A stretch of 64,000 nt of DNA. Origin: Tigriopus japonicus. Its lineage: Eukaryota; Arthropoda; Copepoda; Harpacticoida; Harpacticidae. Below, piece after piece: positions 36,978 through 49,500 of this stretch. The DNA is taken from positions 20,630 to 84,629 of the forward strand of contig JAAGOF010000323.1 in the NCBI GenBank assembly GCA_010645155.1. The letters are read 5' to 3'. The translations under genes and the position numbers were made by a program. The notes under the pieces were generated by a model. The model saw only the letters and a program-made list of their open reading frames with translations, had not been told where the DNA came from and did not search any database. Position 1 is the stretch's first letter, and each line of letters opens with the position of its first letter.

Positions 36978-37700
36978 TCTGGAAAAAAATAAGAACTTAT
37001 TAGGACCAAGTCTCCCCTAGTTTTAATTAAGCTACTAAAAACAAAACTAAATTGTCTTTGTGAAGTGATTTCAATTATTTTACACTACACATTGAATCTC
37101 GTCCTATTCTATTTCAGACGACAAATTGGCCATGTTGCTACGAATATCGTTGTAGAAGGTGAAAGTTTCAGGCTTGTTTCTAAAAAGTAATGATAAAATA
37201 CATTAATGCTACTTATTAGGTAAACGTTAACAAAACTTTTCCTCCTAAGTTAGTTAGATGGCAAGCATTGGATGGTAGCCAATAACTTCGTACTATTGTA
37301 GATACATTTGCCAATCCTTCTTCTTTACTGTATAAATGTCGATGATCACATGAAAGAAGACATTCGCTAAATCGTATGCTAGGGCAAAAATTGTTGACGT
37401 CCCTCTATTCAGTCATGGCATGTGATGTGAGCAAAACGAATGACCCAAAACAACGACATTTCCATGTTAAGTACTTTTGCCAAGAGGAAAACCATGACAA
37501 ATCAGCCACTCCTCATTATTTAACTGTTTTTAAAAGGAGCAATGGGGGAATATTAAGACCGTCACATGCCCTTGCAAGAAACGTTCTGACATTTAAAGCT
37601 ATAATATGCACTTAAATGTAATTGTCAATGTAAAATCTTGTACTTACTTCAGATTTAAGTTGCGTTGTTCAAAGGAGTGGATCGATTCAGTTCACAGCAG
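36978..37700 (-). other. 5' UTR intron and probable non-coding first exon of the aldolase gene
   Basis: The aldolase ATG lies one base after a strong acceptor (TTTTTTTCCAG, ends 36979). A consensus donor GTAAGTA begins at 37647 on the same strand, so a non-coding exon likely runs upward from 37648, with an intron of about 669 bases. The transcription start is not located. Inside the intron, 37104-37179 carries an acceptor followed by a short open frame ending in a stop, possibly an alternative exon. Confidence 0.55.
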
Positions 37701-37744
37701 GCAATGGCTAATGTGAAGGGAGTGTATTTAGCAATGCAAGAAAG

Positions 37745-37790
37745 AAGAGCAATGCACAGAGCACACAGAGCACACAAAGCACACAAGAAT
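37745..37790. repeat. Short tandem repeat (CACAGAG/CACAAAG units)
   Basis: Imperfect repeats of 'gcacacagagcacaca' type lie upstream of the aldolase first exon. The open frame across it is a translation of the repeat. Confidence 0.5.
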
Positions 37791-38029
37791 GGAATAGCTC
37801 AGTCAATGGAGAAGAAGGCAGGAACGGTCCAATGTGACCAGAAAGATTCCAGCACAAAGACCAACTGGGTGTGCGGTAGACTGGAACTAGAATCTAAACT
37901 ATCTTTAATGTTCTTGCTGAAGCAATTTTACGAGCCAAAGGGTTTCTGCATTGAAAATCTTACAATGATGTTGATTTTTATGGCGGAAAGGCAGTGTCCG
38001 CAATTCAGATTGAAAAGTTTATGAACTTG

Positions 38030-39660
38030 TCTTTGCTGGGTCGCTTGTTCTGGTCACAGAGGTGACCCCTCTTTTGTGCTCTTGACGGAACGTTGAAGGT
38101 CACCTTCATATGTTCCACAGGGGGCAAGTGCTTCCAGGGTTGGCAAAATACGAAATTGACAAGAAATGAGTACTAAGGGAGCCAGGATTTACAGAGGTTT
38201 GGTTGTCTTTCCTAAACCTCTTTGTCTGCACATGAACAATTTTTAGAGAGGAGGTGCTAGAGGTGCTAGAGACCAAATGGTTTGGAAATACAAGGTCAAA
38301 ATGTATTGATGAACTGAAAACTGAAGTTCAGCCTAAGGTGGTAAACCGAAAACGAAAGTGAGCTACTTGTGGTTACAAATTAACATCAATACGCATACAT
38401 AATACGCAAAATATATTTTTAGGGTGATTGAATTAAAAGGAATTAAGCAAGCCTTGTGTTATTGCAAAAAGAGGACTTAACATTGATCCAAACAAAACTT
38501 CAAAGATGCTAATTTGTTCCGTGAATTTCAACGAATCAAATTAATATTTCAACTTGTTGCCCATACAGAGAAATGAAACTTTTGTTTGTGACTATGAAGT
38601 TTCTTGTAAGGTTGCTCGCGAAGTATGCCAAAGAAAATAATTAAAATTAGTGAATGGGAAAAGGAAGGAGTAACGCTTAGTGTTTGGATTTATCAGTCGT
38701 TACAGTAACGGGAATTTTGAAATGTCATGGAATTACCGTTACTTTTTCGAAACAAAGGAACAAATTACTGTACTTTTGTTACTTTAACTTCGTTACATCT
38801 ACAGTTGCCTTGGAAAATTTACCACTTGGCAGATGATTCGAACGAATGAATGGACAAGAAATAAAACAGTTGGAAAAGAAAATTAGTTCTCAAATTTACT
38901 AGATCAACAATCTGCTTGATTTTTGCTTGATTAAAGATATATTTCAAAGCCAACCCTAATGGAAAGCCCAAATGTAAAGAGGGGTTGCGTTCATTTAAAA
39001 CTGTACATTGCGTAATAATTGGTTTGCTGTAAAAAATGATTGCAAGCCGAATTCACGAAATAAAATGATCAAATACGATTTTGTAATAGTGCAAGAAAAT
39101 GATCCTTACTCAGGATCAGTAAACAGAGAATATTTTGAAGAATAAGCACCACTTTCAGCGTCATACTTTTGGAAAAATTGAAAAGAAGTGGCAGATGAAG
39201 CTCAAAAATGAGCCAATGCAATATCTAACATGTTTGCTTTAATAGTATGGGAATACTTAAGCATAAAACATCTCTAAGCAAGTCGCACAACTAAATACTT
39301 TGAGGTTGTATCGTTTGTACATTACTTCTGCATTGGGTCTTGAAATGAAGTGAAGGTCAAATACGTCTTTTTGGGTCCAACATGTTGCAAAAAGCACGCT
39401 CCAATTGATTTTTTTGTATTAAATTTCATGTGGGGCCTATCAGCAGCATATCATTTGACATTGATTTTTCTACTAAAAAGTTTAGATTTTACTCTTTACA
39501 AACGTTGATGACCTTACCAAAACTTGGGTCATTAACCTACAGAAAATTTGTTTGCGAACGCCCCAGAGGAAAAAAGCATCACATACATCCTTCATTGTCC
39601 TTTTTCGTTTACATATACAATTTACTGTTAATATAACTTTTGACCTCGTACTTCCTCTCT
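38030..39660. other. Intergenic stretch without recognised gene
   Basis: AT-rich DNA with only short open frames. No domain, splice-joined exon pair or RNA gene was recognised. Confidence 0.5.
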
Positions 39661-39676
39661 CCATTTTCTGTACAGG

Positions 39677-40215
39677 GTCTTGGCCAAGGATAAGTCAGAA
39701 ATCCCCGTAGAGCTCCGGACTGCATTCCGGAGGCAGAAGCCCCCCTCAGTGATGGTCTGGGCCGGAATTACCACAGATGGTAAGAAAACCCCCCTGATCT
39801 TCATTGAAGAGGGGATGAAGATCGACCAGGCCGTCTACCTTGACCTGCTTTCTGAGGAGGTGGTTCCCTGGGTCCAGGAAGAATATCCTGAGGGCGGAAT
39901 TGTTTTCCAGCAAGATGGCGCCCCTGCCCATACAGCCAAGATCGTCCAGGATTTCTGTTCTGACATGTTTGCCGAGTTCTGGCCGGACTTATGGCCCCCT
40001 CCTCTCCAGACTTGAATCCCATGGACTTTGGAATATGGTCCATTCTGGAGAGGAGAGCGGGCAAAAAATCATGGCCATCAGTTGAAGTCCTCAAACGAAA
40101 GTTAATTGAGGCATGGGCCTCCATCTCAGCCGACGAGGTGTCTGCCTGCGCCGCCTCTGCCGTCAAAAGGTTTCGGGCCGTTGTTAAGGCCAAAGGAGGT
40201 TTCATTGAAGTTTGA
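39677..40215 (+). pseudogene. Mariner/Tc1-type transposase, C-terminal half, frameshifted
   Basis: The first frame (to 40014) reads PPSVMVWAGITTDGKKTPL and FQQDGAPAHTAK, which carries the second catalytic Asp. The second frame (from 39991) reads SSPDLNPMDFGIWS with the third acidic residue, and ends in the family-typical C-terminus at a stop at 40213. The two frames overlap at a run of C near 39992-39996, where a one-base change has shifted the frame. The N-terminal helix-turn-helix half and first catalytic Asp are missing, so the copy is dead. Confidence 0.88.
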
Positions 40216-40731
40216 TTAAATTTTTATGTGAAACGCATACAGATGAAATGTTGTGCCTCAGTTCAGCCGTTAAAATAAATTATTTTATGCCTTAGAGTTT
40301 AAAAAGTTAGTCTCAATTCTAGTGGCCTAGGCGGTAAATTGACCTTTTTAAATATCAACATACAGACAAGTAAGATTGGACCAACTATATCGTAGCTGAA
40401 TACATGTGTTTTGTGAAATAAACCTAATTCAACGACAAATGGATTTGTTTTTGTTAGTGATAAACCTCAAAGGCTCTTAAATGAACTCAAAATTTTTGAC
40501 TGAAAGAGGTCTTACCCGAAACCGAAATTCAAAATCAAACTTAGTTCGGGACACAATTCACGTGAGTCGCGATATGTCAAAATAAATCTCATACATAACT
40601 CTTCCAGAGTTCCTTTGAACAAAGAGTTTACGATTTTTCTTTCTTCCAAATACCCTTCTTACAATGGATATTCGAAAGTTGAGAACTTTCGCTAGGATTG
40701 AACGAAACCAAAATTTCGACGAAGCATATAG

Positions 40732-41190
40732 GCAACACCAAGAAGTACTGGAATCATGGAGTGGGAGGCTAGCAATGAGAATTATGATTTCCAGTAGAAA
40801 CGAGTCAATAACGCTCTTTTGCAAATGAGACCTTTCTTTTGTCGAGTAGACTACGTACTTCAATTTTCAGCTCAATCGAACATCAGAGTCAAAAGTTCTC
40901 TCTCAAAGCTCAGTGCAAATCCTACCGACAATGAATGAACTAGCCCTTTTGTGGGAATCGTTTTACCACAAAATGGCGAATTCATTCATTCTATGCTCTC
41001 TTCAGTACATAAGTTTGAGAATACATAACTTTTCACTCCGGCATTCGATTGGGCTGAAATTTGAAATACGTGTTCTTCTCAATGCAAGCCAGGTTTTATA
41101 TGCAGAAGAACGCAAATGGTTTGTTTCTGCTGGAAATCATAATTCTCATTTCTAGCCTCTCACTCCATGATTTTCGTGCTTCTTGGCCAC
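40732..41190. mobile_element. Non-autonomous inverted-repeat element (about 460 bp)
   Basis: Terminal inverted repeats of about 68 bases at 40732-40800 and 41124-41190 are about 85% complementary, including 'atcatggagtg.gaggctag' and 'atgagaattatgatttcca'. There is no transposase. A diverged partial copy is at 1165-1510. Target duplications could not be identified with confidence. Confidence 0.72.
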
Positions 41191-42429
41191 ACTTACGAGG
41201 ATTGTAGGGCCCAATTCAAGATGTTGAAAGCATACCTATGTTGGGGAACAGTTGGGGAAAGGGAAGTGTCATTAACTATTAGATCGGGTGCCAGATACTG
41301 ATGCGAACAAATTGGCCATTTCTTTGTTTTTTATATATTTCTTTGGGTTTTCATAATATTTGTTTGTTTGGGGTAAATTTGTACCATTCCCAAATAAAAA
41401 CAGTGTTGCCGTCATGATTTGTAAACAAAAGTATCTAAAGATCATTTTCGCCCCAAATCTGTGTGCTTTTGAAAGAATTGATTGGTTTGAAAGAGATATT
41501 TCATACAGCTGGATTTCTTGGTTTTAACTGTAGATGGTTTTCAAGACCTTAACTTACTTTTGACCACTTTTCCTCGCCTAAGGGGTGTCACTTTTGGTAG
41601 CCCTGATTTGTTAAGAGAACAAATCATTCAACATCTGTTGACTTCTTTTTCCAATTTGTTTGTTTTTTATTTGTGATTCGTATTTGTTTGTTATGCTGTC
41701 ATTTATTTGTCTTTGTTTGTTATTTGTTATATTTGTTTGTTTCCCATCAGTAGTGCCAGACGGACCAAATACATCACTCACCTCATCTAAAATCTGTTCA
41801 ATATCTGGAATCGGGCCTCACAATCCTCGTAAGTGTTACGCTATTTTAAATGTAATAGCCAAGAAATAGACAAACACTATTTTCGAGAGGTATCTTTTAT
41901 ATAAGAGACAAAATGACCAAAACATATCTTTCGGGCATCAGCAATTTTTTTTTATTTCGCAGTCTATTCCCCATCTTTGAGGAAGTGTTTTAAAGCTACA
42001 AGTGAGACCTGAATTATGTTGAAATCTTTTTGTCGGGAAAAGCACAGAATTAGGCAACACCTGTCCTTTTCCTGTATTTAGAACTTAATCTCTCTTTACG
42101 CCATACGTAATACTGTTAAAATATAGAGGATACATTTTTTAGCCCCACCCTCTACATGTCTTGAATTAGAAACCATAAATCTCGATTTTAAGCAAACACT
42201 ACCGAACCACCCAAAAATGTTTCAAATTATTGGTATTGCAGTTGGACTGTGTTTGAAATGAGTGATAGAAGAAAGTGTCTGTCCGGCATGAGAAATTGAA
42301 TAGAACACGTAACTTAAGCGTAGTCTTACATTCAATATAATTGTTGCTCAAAGTAACCTTAAAAAAGGAAAATCTGAATTTGGATTATAATGGAAAATGA
42401 ATAAGCAACTAAGACACAATAAGTTAAAC

Positions 42430-42677
42430 CTGGGGTCGGCAACCGTGTTTAGGTCAAGGCCCACCAATTTGACTACGTGTTGTCAAGGGCCCACTTAATA
42501 GACGTTGGTAGGTCCAGGGGCCCACACATTAACGATCAAAGAGCTTGGGGCCCACGAGAACAGCACTATGGATGGCTCGCGGGCCCACTATTTTGGACCT
42601 TCCCCATAGCGCAGGGCCCACCAAAAAACAGCCTTGGGTCTACATGTGGGCCGCAGCCCACCAGTTGCCGACCCCTG
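42430..42677. mobile_element. hAT-like non-autonomous element with reiterated GGGCCCAC
   Basis: The ends CTGGGGTCGGCAAC (42430) and GTTGCCGACCCCTG (ends 42677) are inverted repeats with one mismatch; the CAGGGGTCGGCAAC terminus is typical of hAT elements. 'gttaaa' occurs just outside both ends and may be part of a target duplication. The interior has at least six copies of (G)GGCCCAC spaced about 30 bases apart. It codes for nothing I recognise. Confidence 0.7.
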
Positions 42678-42764
42678 CCTGTTAAAGTAACTAATTTTGA
42701 ATCGTTATGAATAGATTGATGATGAAATGAAAGGAAAAAAGGATGTCAGGGTTGAAAAGGGTTT

Positions 42765-44103
42765 ATTTTTATTTTTTTTTTTTTTGGGGGGGGGGGATTT
42801 ATCAATACCGCTACAAGGAATGGGATTCCCTGTAAAGAGAGTTAATCATTATTATAGTTTCAATAATTAATGTTTATATGAAATTTGATCTACCAATGAG
42901 TTACTGTTGGCATATCTATATAACCCTTGTATAGTGGGTTGGTCAGGAATAGTATTTAAGAATTTGTCCAATCCTGCCTTAAATGCTGTTAGAGGATCAG
43001 CTCCTACATATTCCCGACGAAGGCAAATAGGCAACAAATTGAACAATGAAGGAGCCCGATAAAGAAGAGAGGAGGACTTCATTGTTCGAATTAGCCTTGA
43101 TTCCTTAGGATTTGGAGGTGCTCTCAGAGCGCACGTAAAACCTCTACGATCGCTACAACTGATCTCAAATCCTGGGTTAGGACAGAGCCCATGAATGCTC
43201 TTGAAAACATACAGTATCAGATACCTTTCATACCTTCTCTGAGTACTGTACAGCCCTAACTTCTGGAGCCTCTCCCAATATGAGAGCTCTCTCATTCCTG
43301 TGATGTTCCTAGTAAAACATCTTTGGACCTGCTCGACCTTTTGCAAACCTGCTGAACTCATTGGAGCCCAAATGGGTGAGGCATATTCAAGATGCGGCTG
43401 GACAATCGACTTGTACAGAGTTAGCATCGTAATACTATCTCTGGACTTGAAAGTGCGATAGATCCAGCCGCACGTTTGAAATGCCTTCCCCACTTTCAAC
43501 TGGATATGCTCATCAAACTTTCCATCATCTTGGACGACAACTCCCAAATCTCTCATGGACGATACCTGCTCAATATCACAACCTCCATTGTCTTTGAGAG
43601 GAACATCTAATTTTGACGCCCCATACGTCATTGTGCGGAATTTCATCCCGTTCAATGCCATGTTACTCTCGCCAACCCAAGAGTAGACCTTCTCCAAGTC
43701 CTCAACTAAACATTTCGAGTCCTGCCCATTCCTTCCACAAACTAATTTTGTGTCATCAGCATATGAAGAAATACTGGCTTTTGTTCTAAAATTCTGGAGA
43801 GGAGCAATAAAGAGAATAAACAAGAGCGGACCTAAAATTGAACCTTGCGGAACACCTGACTTGACATCATACATGCCGCTAAAAGATCCTTCGACTTTAA
43901 CTATTTGCTTCCTTTCGCTTATAAAACTATCAATCCAAGTCAGGACCTTACCCTGGACCCCTAACTCTTTGAGTTGATCGAGCAAAAGACCATGATCTAC
44001 CTTATCGAAGGCCTTGGCAAAGTCAAGATAGACTACATCAACTGACTCATGACTTTCGAGCCCTTCAATGATTTGCTCAATATGATCAACCAATTGGGTT
44101 TAA
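42765..44103 (-). mobile_element. Non-LTR retrotransposon family A, longest copy, 5'-truncated
   Basis: The open frame 42867-44093 (408 codons) contains reverse transcriptase motifs in order: VYLDFAKAFDKVDH, SGVPQGSILGPLLF and the catalytic SYADDTKLV, then a C-terminal region ending at a stop. It starts inside the RT domain because the 5' part is lost at 44103; there is no endonuclease. The 3' UTR (42866 down to about 42765) ends with a C12-13 run and a poly(A) tract, seen on the plus strand as T then G runs at 42770-42797. Uninterrupted coding suggests a recent insertion. Clade is not assigned; Jockey/CR1 group is likely. Confidence 0.9.
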
Positions 44104-46060
44104 CGTCAAATTTAATATCACCACTGATCAAATTTCATGTTGAAACTCAGCCCATATTCATCGTCACTGACCTTGGAAGCTAGCAAATTTTCCATCGCCT
44201 AGGAACCCATTTTGACCTTGTTATAATATGCAAACCGTTTTTTTTTCACATACCATAGACGTTTAACCAAAATGTTCCTTGATCTCGAGACAAGTTTTCT
44301 CAGAATTTATTTGCTATCTGCATGTGATCCACGAAATCAGTAAACTTGGACAAAAATCCCGATGGTTGAAAAAGAGAACAACTCGACTACTTTGATTGGT
44401 CTCGTGTTTTCTACCACTGAATGCAATTTCGAAGGTGCTACGTTTATTGTTTGAAATTGACCATCTCCAAATCGTTTGATTCAATTCTCGCCAGTTTTTA
44501 AACCGAGGAAAACATTCTTGCTTTTCCTCTCTTAGCTGCCTAAGTAAGAGGGATATTTAAAGCAAATAAGTTCCCTTAGATGCTTTTACAACCCCTGGAA
44601 CCAACCTAAAGAGAGTTCGCAATCAATTATAGCAAAAAAGGGGACAAGAGAGAAATACATTTTGCCCACTTGTCCGGAAGAAAATGTTGAGTAACATGTT
44701 CAAACTATCACAATGGAAAATTTGAAACGTGATTATGTTCTTCCAAAAAATATTGCCGATTGTAATACTTGCCTTTAGTGAAGATCGCCACAGAAAAGAA
44801 CTTTATTGGCTTTATTAACTTCATTGAACTTCAAAGGAAGTACGAAAAAGGGAGAATTAGGCAAAACATCACTATATTTTACCCAGGCATAAAAAACCCG
44901 AGCGTTTTTTTTCTTTCTGAATCAACCCGTCTACAATGACAGAAGGTAAAAAACTACAAATGGAAATGCCTTTTGTCTGTGTAAAATAACCTAGACAAAA
45001 TGCCATGCTCAAAGCCCATTTTAACACTGGTTAAGTAATTCTAAAAGTTATTGTTGAAGGTTCCTTGACCCTTAGTTTGATAACCAACATATATTCTCAT
45101 CTTGAATTATGATTGAAGGAAAAGGCATTGTCCTTAATTGATAGAACCAACTCATACCAGTGTACACAATCTTAGTAAATCAATATTCTTTATTAGTGTT
45201 CCTGATTGGTGCAAGAGCCAAGAAATACATGGCATTGGCACATCTAAGAATATTCCTCGCATTGCATAAATTTGATTACGTAGGCGTTCTACTTTTAAGG
45301 TTCGGATGAGAAAATGAGTCCCTTGGCAAGGGTGCATGAGATCCTCATCCAGAACTTGGATGACCAGGGCCAACCATGTTGATCTTTTGTGGTTCCAAGC
45401 ATATTCCCAAACGTCTCAATCCAATTAAGACCTCACACTCATTGCTGTTCTCCATCGCAAACCGTATTTTGTTCTTTGCTTCAAAGAGGTCACGCTTGAC
45501 CAAGCAATTCGATTGAATTGGAAGTTCTCTTTGATCAATGAATTAGCAGAAGGCTAGATAATGATTCAAAGCCTAACACTATTCTAAGCTAAGTTGAAAC
45601 AGTGAGGGATGACTTTTGACTTTATTTCCATTGAGGCGACTTCACATGGCAGAAAAGGGCTTGAAGGAGCTATAGAGTGCTCTAATCAGAGTAAATTCGA
45701 GGACAAAAATGCATTGGTTCAGGAGAGCTTCACGCCTGGTTTGCTATTCAAAGGTTGATTTGGCTGATGAGTTCAACATAAAAATGGCATCTGGGCAAAA
45801 TTCTTACGTACATACAATCATGGTCAGTGCGAGAAAACCATTGCCAGTAAAGACGCTGAGGGGCGTATAGAATAAGAAGGGCAATATGCACTCTAAAAAT
45901 TGGCAGACTGAAAATAAACAATCGTGGCAACAGGAAACGATCAACTCAAAGGAGCAATCAGTGTGACGATCAACAAATACTGGTACAACCTTGACAAATC
46001 ATATGAATAAGAGTATTGAGTCCGTTTTCGTTTGTACTTCAGAGAGAGTTCTCTAATGAT
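44104..46060. other. Intergenic stretch downstream of the YLFRT precursor gene
   Basis: No supported gene. Several short minus-strand frames (45152-45373, 45345-45542) have protein-like composition but lack a start, splice context or domain. AATAAA on the minus strand at about 45624 or 45187 could end the transcript of the upstream precursor gene. Confidence 0.4.
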
Positions 46061-46084
46061 ATTGCCGACGAGTTGAGGGTTGGC

Positions 46085-46560
46085 TTACGTCCTGAAAAGA
46101 TACATGTCCTTCCTGGCCTTCATGCTAATGGGTTCAATCATGTCCAATGAAGGAGAACTCTTCCGGGTCCGAAAGAGGTATCCGGCTTGTCGCTTGCCAA
46201 AGTCCATGCTCTTCCGGGTTCTGAAGAGATACTCGCCCCGTTTGTTGGTTAAGTCCTTGCGGGTGCGGAACAAATAGCCACCTTTCCTATTCCGCACTTG
46301 ACTGGGTAGATCTTTTCGAACCCTGAACAAGTACTTTTCGGAGCGGCTTGGCCGATCAAAAGCGTCTTCCTCGTCTGAGTCATCTTCCACTGATTTGCGA
46401 GTCCTCAAGAGGTATCCGGGTGATCGAAGTTGGCGTTGGAGGTGGAAATCATTCTGTGGGTCATGGGCAAGGTGTTGCAATTGGTTTAGGTAGGACCGGT
46501 GGCACTCTGGATCACAGGGTAGACGTGACAGCTCTCCAGATGGAGACTGGAGAAGAGATT
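46085..46560 (-). CDS. YLFRT precursor, exon 2 (repeat-bearing exon)
   Basis: It begins after CTTCTTGCAG (acceptor ends 46561) and runs to TAA at 46085-46087. It encodes residues 77-234. All six repeats lie on this exon. The repeats are conserved at protein level while their codons vary (for example three different codons for the Arg before Thr), which suggests purifying selection rather than recent DNA duplication. Confidence 0.8.
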
Positions 46561-49500
46561 CTGCAAGAAGGATATTGAAATGAAACTCTAAATTATGTAC
46601 GGTATTGCGGTCAGATTTTAAAAACTAATGAAAAACACTTCAGCGAAAGCCTGAATAGTTAGTCTGGAAAAGTTTTCGGTCTCCCAGATTTCATTACCGA
46701 CCCCAAATGTGTATTGTCCAAAGGGCTGAGGGTGCAGATTTCTGGAACTGACGTTCCGTGCACAAAAAGAGCTTTAGAGTACTTCTCATTTGTCTGTTCT
46801 GGTTTTTTTTTTTTTTTGATTGGTTGCAGATTTTTTAATACCACTACAAGGAATGCGATTCCCTGTAAAATTTACCTACTAATTTTCGTTTCATTTGTAA
46901 TTCGTTCGATTTCATTTGTCATTTTTCATAAAATGACTTAGCAAGGCCAAGGTTTCGATCTAAACATAACTAAAGGACAATAATTTCGACCAGAAAAACT
47001 GAGCCTGAAAATGCTCAATTTTTTCAGATTTGCAGTTGTTAAAAACGGGGTTTCATGACTCATATGGAGACGGCAGTACATGTTTTTTAAAGAACGATTG
47101 AAGGGAAGGTTTCCAACTCCTCGTTATATTGTCATATAATTTTGAAATAGGTGTCAAATTGATTTCTCTCCCATCAACTTTCCCAAGCACTCGTTATATT
47201 ACAATCTAATTTTGAAACATGCATCGAATTGATTGATTTCTCTCGTATCAAATCAATTTTTCCAACCCCTCGTTTTCTTACCATCTAATCATTTAATGGC
47301 AAAATAATGAGTGGTTAGAAAAATTTGCTTGAAAGGAGTAAGGCCTTTAAAGTGTTATTGTGGGATGACTACAAGGAACCGGATGTATTCATTGTTGTGG
47401 TTATAAAAAATCCGCAGCCACACCAATAAAGTTCAATTCTTGAATGCTTCTTGATAATTAAGGCGACAACACATTTTCAAATTTGGTTTTCGTGGTTGGT
47501 ACTATTCGTAAACCGGTTTATGAACATCGTATTTTTTTTATTGCTTTCTTCCGATTCAAGATTGGCGCTTTCAATGCGCTTTTTTGGCTTTTGTTGAGTG
47601 CCCGCAGTCCCACTCTTTGGCCTTCATGATTGCCCTCTCAGCTTTTTCTTGGCCTTTGAAACGGCCGATTTCATAAAAGTCAACAAGTGTTTTTAATCGG
47701 CCTTACTCTCAATTTCAATCACGGACAACGACGAGTAACGTTGAGGGCAGACGGAAATTAAATAGCAAATTTCATGAAATATATCGATTTTTGTAGCGAG
47801 GAAAGAGTCTCCAGTTCAAATCTAAAGGGAGTACGCTATCAAAATTCCAAAATTTCAAGAACAAGAACATTCAAGCAGTAGATTTTATGCTTTAGAAAGT
47901 ATTTTTAAAGAAAACATTGACTGCCATATTTGTCCATGTGTAGTTGTGTACTCTCCTCTCGAGATGCTAGTATGAATTAGGTTTCAATCTTTCTTCAAAT
48001 TCGCTATTAATCAGTCAGTTCTTCGACCAATCACCATTAGGTCAAGGGCTTCATGAAATTTCTGTGTTTCCCAATTGGTTCCAATTACTGGGTTACAAAG
48101 GTTGCAAAATCGGAATGATTCAAGAAGGGGTTGTATTAGAGATTTCCCACTTCAAGAATGGTACATTTATTAATTTTTAGTGCTCAAAAAATAGGACAAA
48201 TGTTCGCCTTTCAGCACACAGGTCTTCTCGGGACGAAGAAAAATATCACACTTAACGCAAAAGCTAAGATTTTTCAGATTTTTCAACATAACGCCAAAAT
48301 AAGCACTTTAATGACTGGCTGTAATTTTTTGTGGACTTAAATTTTGTAGTTTTCTGTTATACTTAAATGTCCAAACGATTGTACACTAAATACCTTTATC
48401 CAATCATGTGAGCAAAATACAAGTGGCAAGAATGTTTTGAGCCCACAGAAATAGTACTAACATTCTTCAGGAATGAAATCAAATGGTTTTTCTTATTAGT
48501 TCGTCCCACTTTTCAACACTTGGCTAAAAGAGATTATCTTAAATTTGGATAAAGGAAAATTGCTTTCTCTTGTTTTGGCCAGGAAGAATTCGTTTATACG
48601 TATGTGCAATGAAAAAATAGAAATATGTTGGTTGGCCCAAATCTTGAATGGTCTATTGTACTTATGGACTATATCAGTAGTAATTTGGAGTCATCTAGTA
48701 GTTGTTTGATGTGCTCCTTGTTAGGTGCCTTTGTTCCGCCCATTTTGGCCATGCACCTTCAATGGGTCTTGACATGTCTATGATATCAGGTTGTCCAGGG
48801 TTTCTGGACAAGATTTGTTGTTGTCGTTACCGTCTATAGTTCCCAAAATGTGTGTGATTTGTTGTTAAACACAAATAAATCGAATGTTAAGTCAAATCTC
48901 AGTGATTCAAAGGTCATCTTAGAAAGAATCAATCCGACTAGCGATGTTTCCTTTCATCGATCTGGTAAAATATAGAAGGCATACGAAATGGCATTTGAGG
49001 AGCATCACATCCTGTAGTACGTATATTCCTTGTCATTTGATCAGAAACTTCTTCAAAACAAAAGCCTTCCTAGAATTTTTGCTTAATGATCAAAAAATAG
49101 TTATGAACTTACGGAGCCTTTGACAGAATAAAATGTTTCGACTGGAAGAGGAATTAATCTGATCATAAATCAATTTCATTACAATTTTACTTAAAAATAT
49201 TGAATCATAGAAAAAAGGGAGGTTAGTAATGAATGAAATTCTTAAGTTTGGATGTTTTTACTGATTACTCAAAGATTTTTTTTATCAAAAATAAGCATTC
49301 CCTTTGGTAAGGGTGCAGATTTCAGGCAAATACGATTTTATAACCAAGAATAAGTTTATTTCTTTTTTGCTAGCTTTTAAGGATTTTTTGCTGTTTGGAC
49401 GAAGAAATGCAAGAATTGTCTTTTTGGGCAGACAAATGCAAAAATGGTCTTTTTGGGGGCAAATAAATGCAAAAAATGGTCTTTTTGTAGAGAAATAAGA

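Noticed and set aside
45345..45542. 65-codon minus-strand open stretch with protein-like composition
   Set aside because: No start codon near its beginning, no clear splice acceptor, no domain. It could be a decayed exon but cannot be supported.
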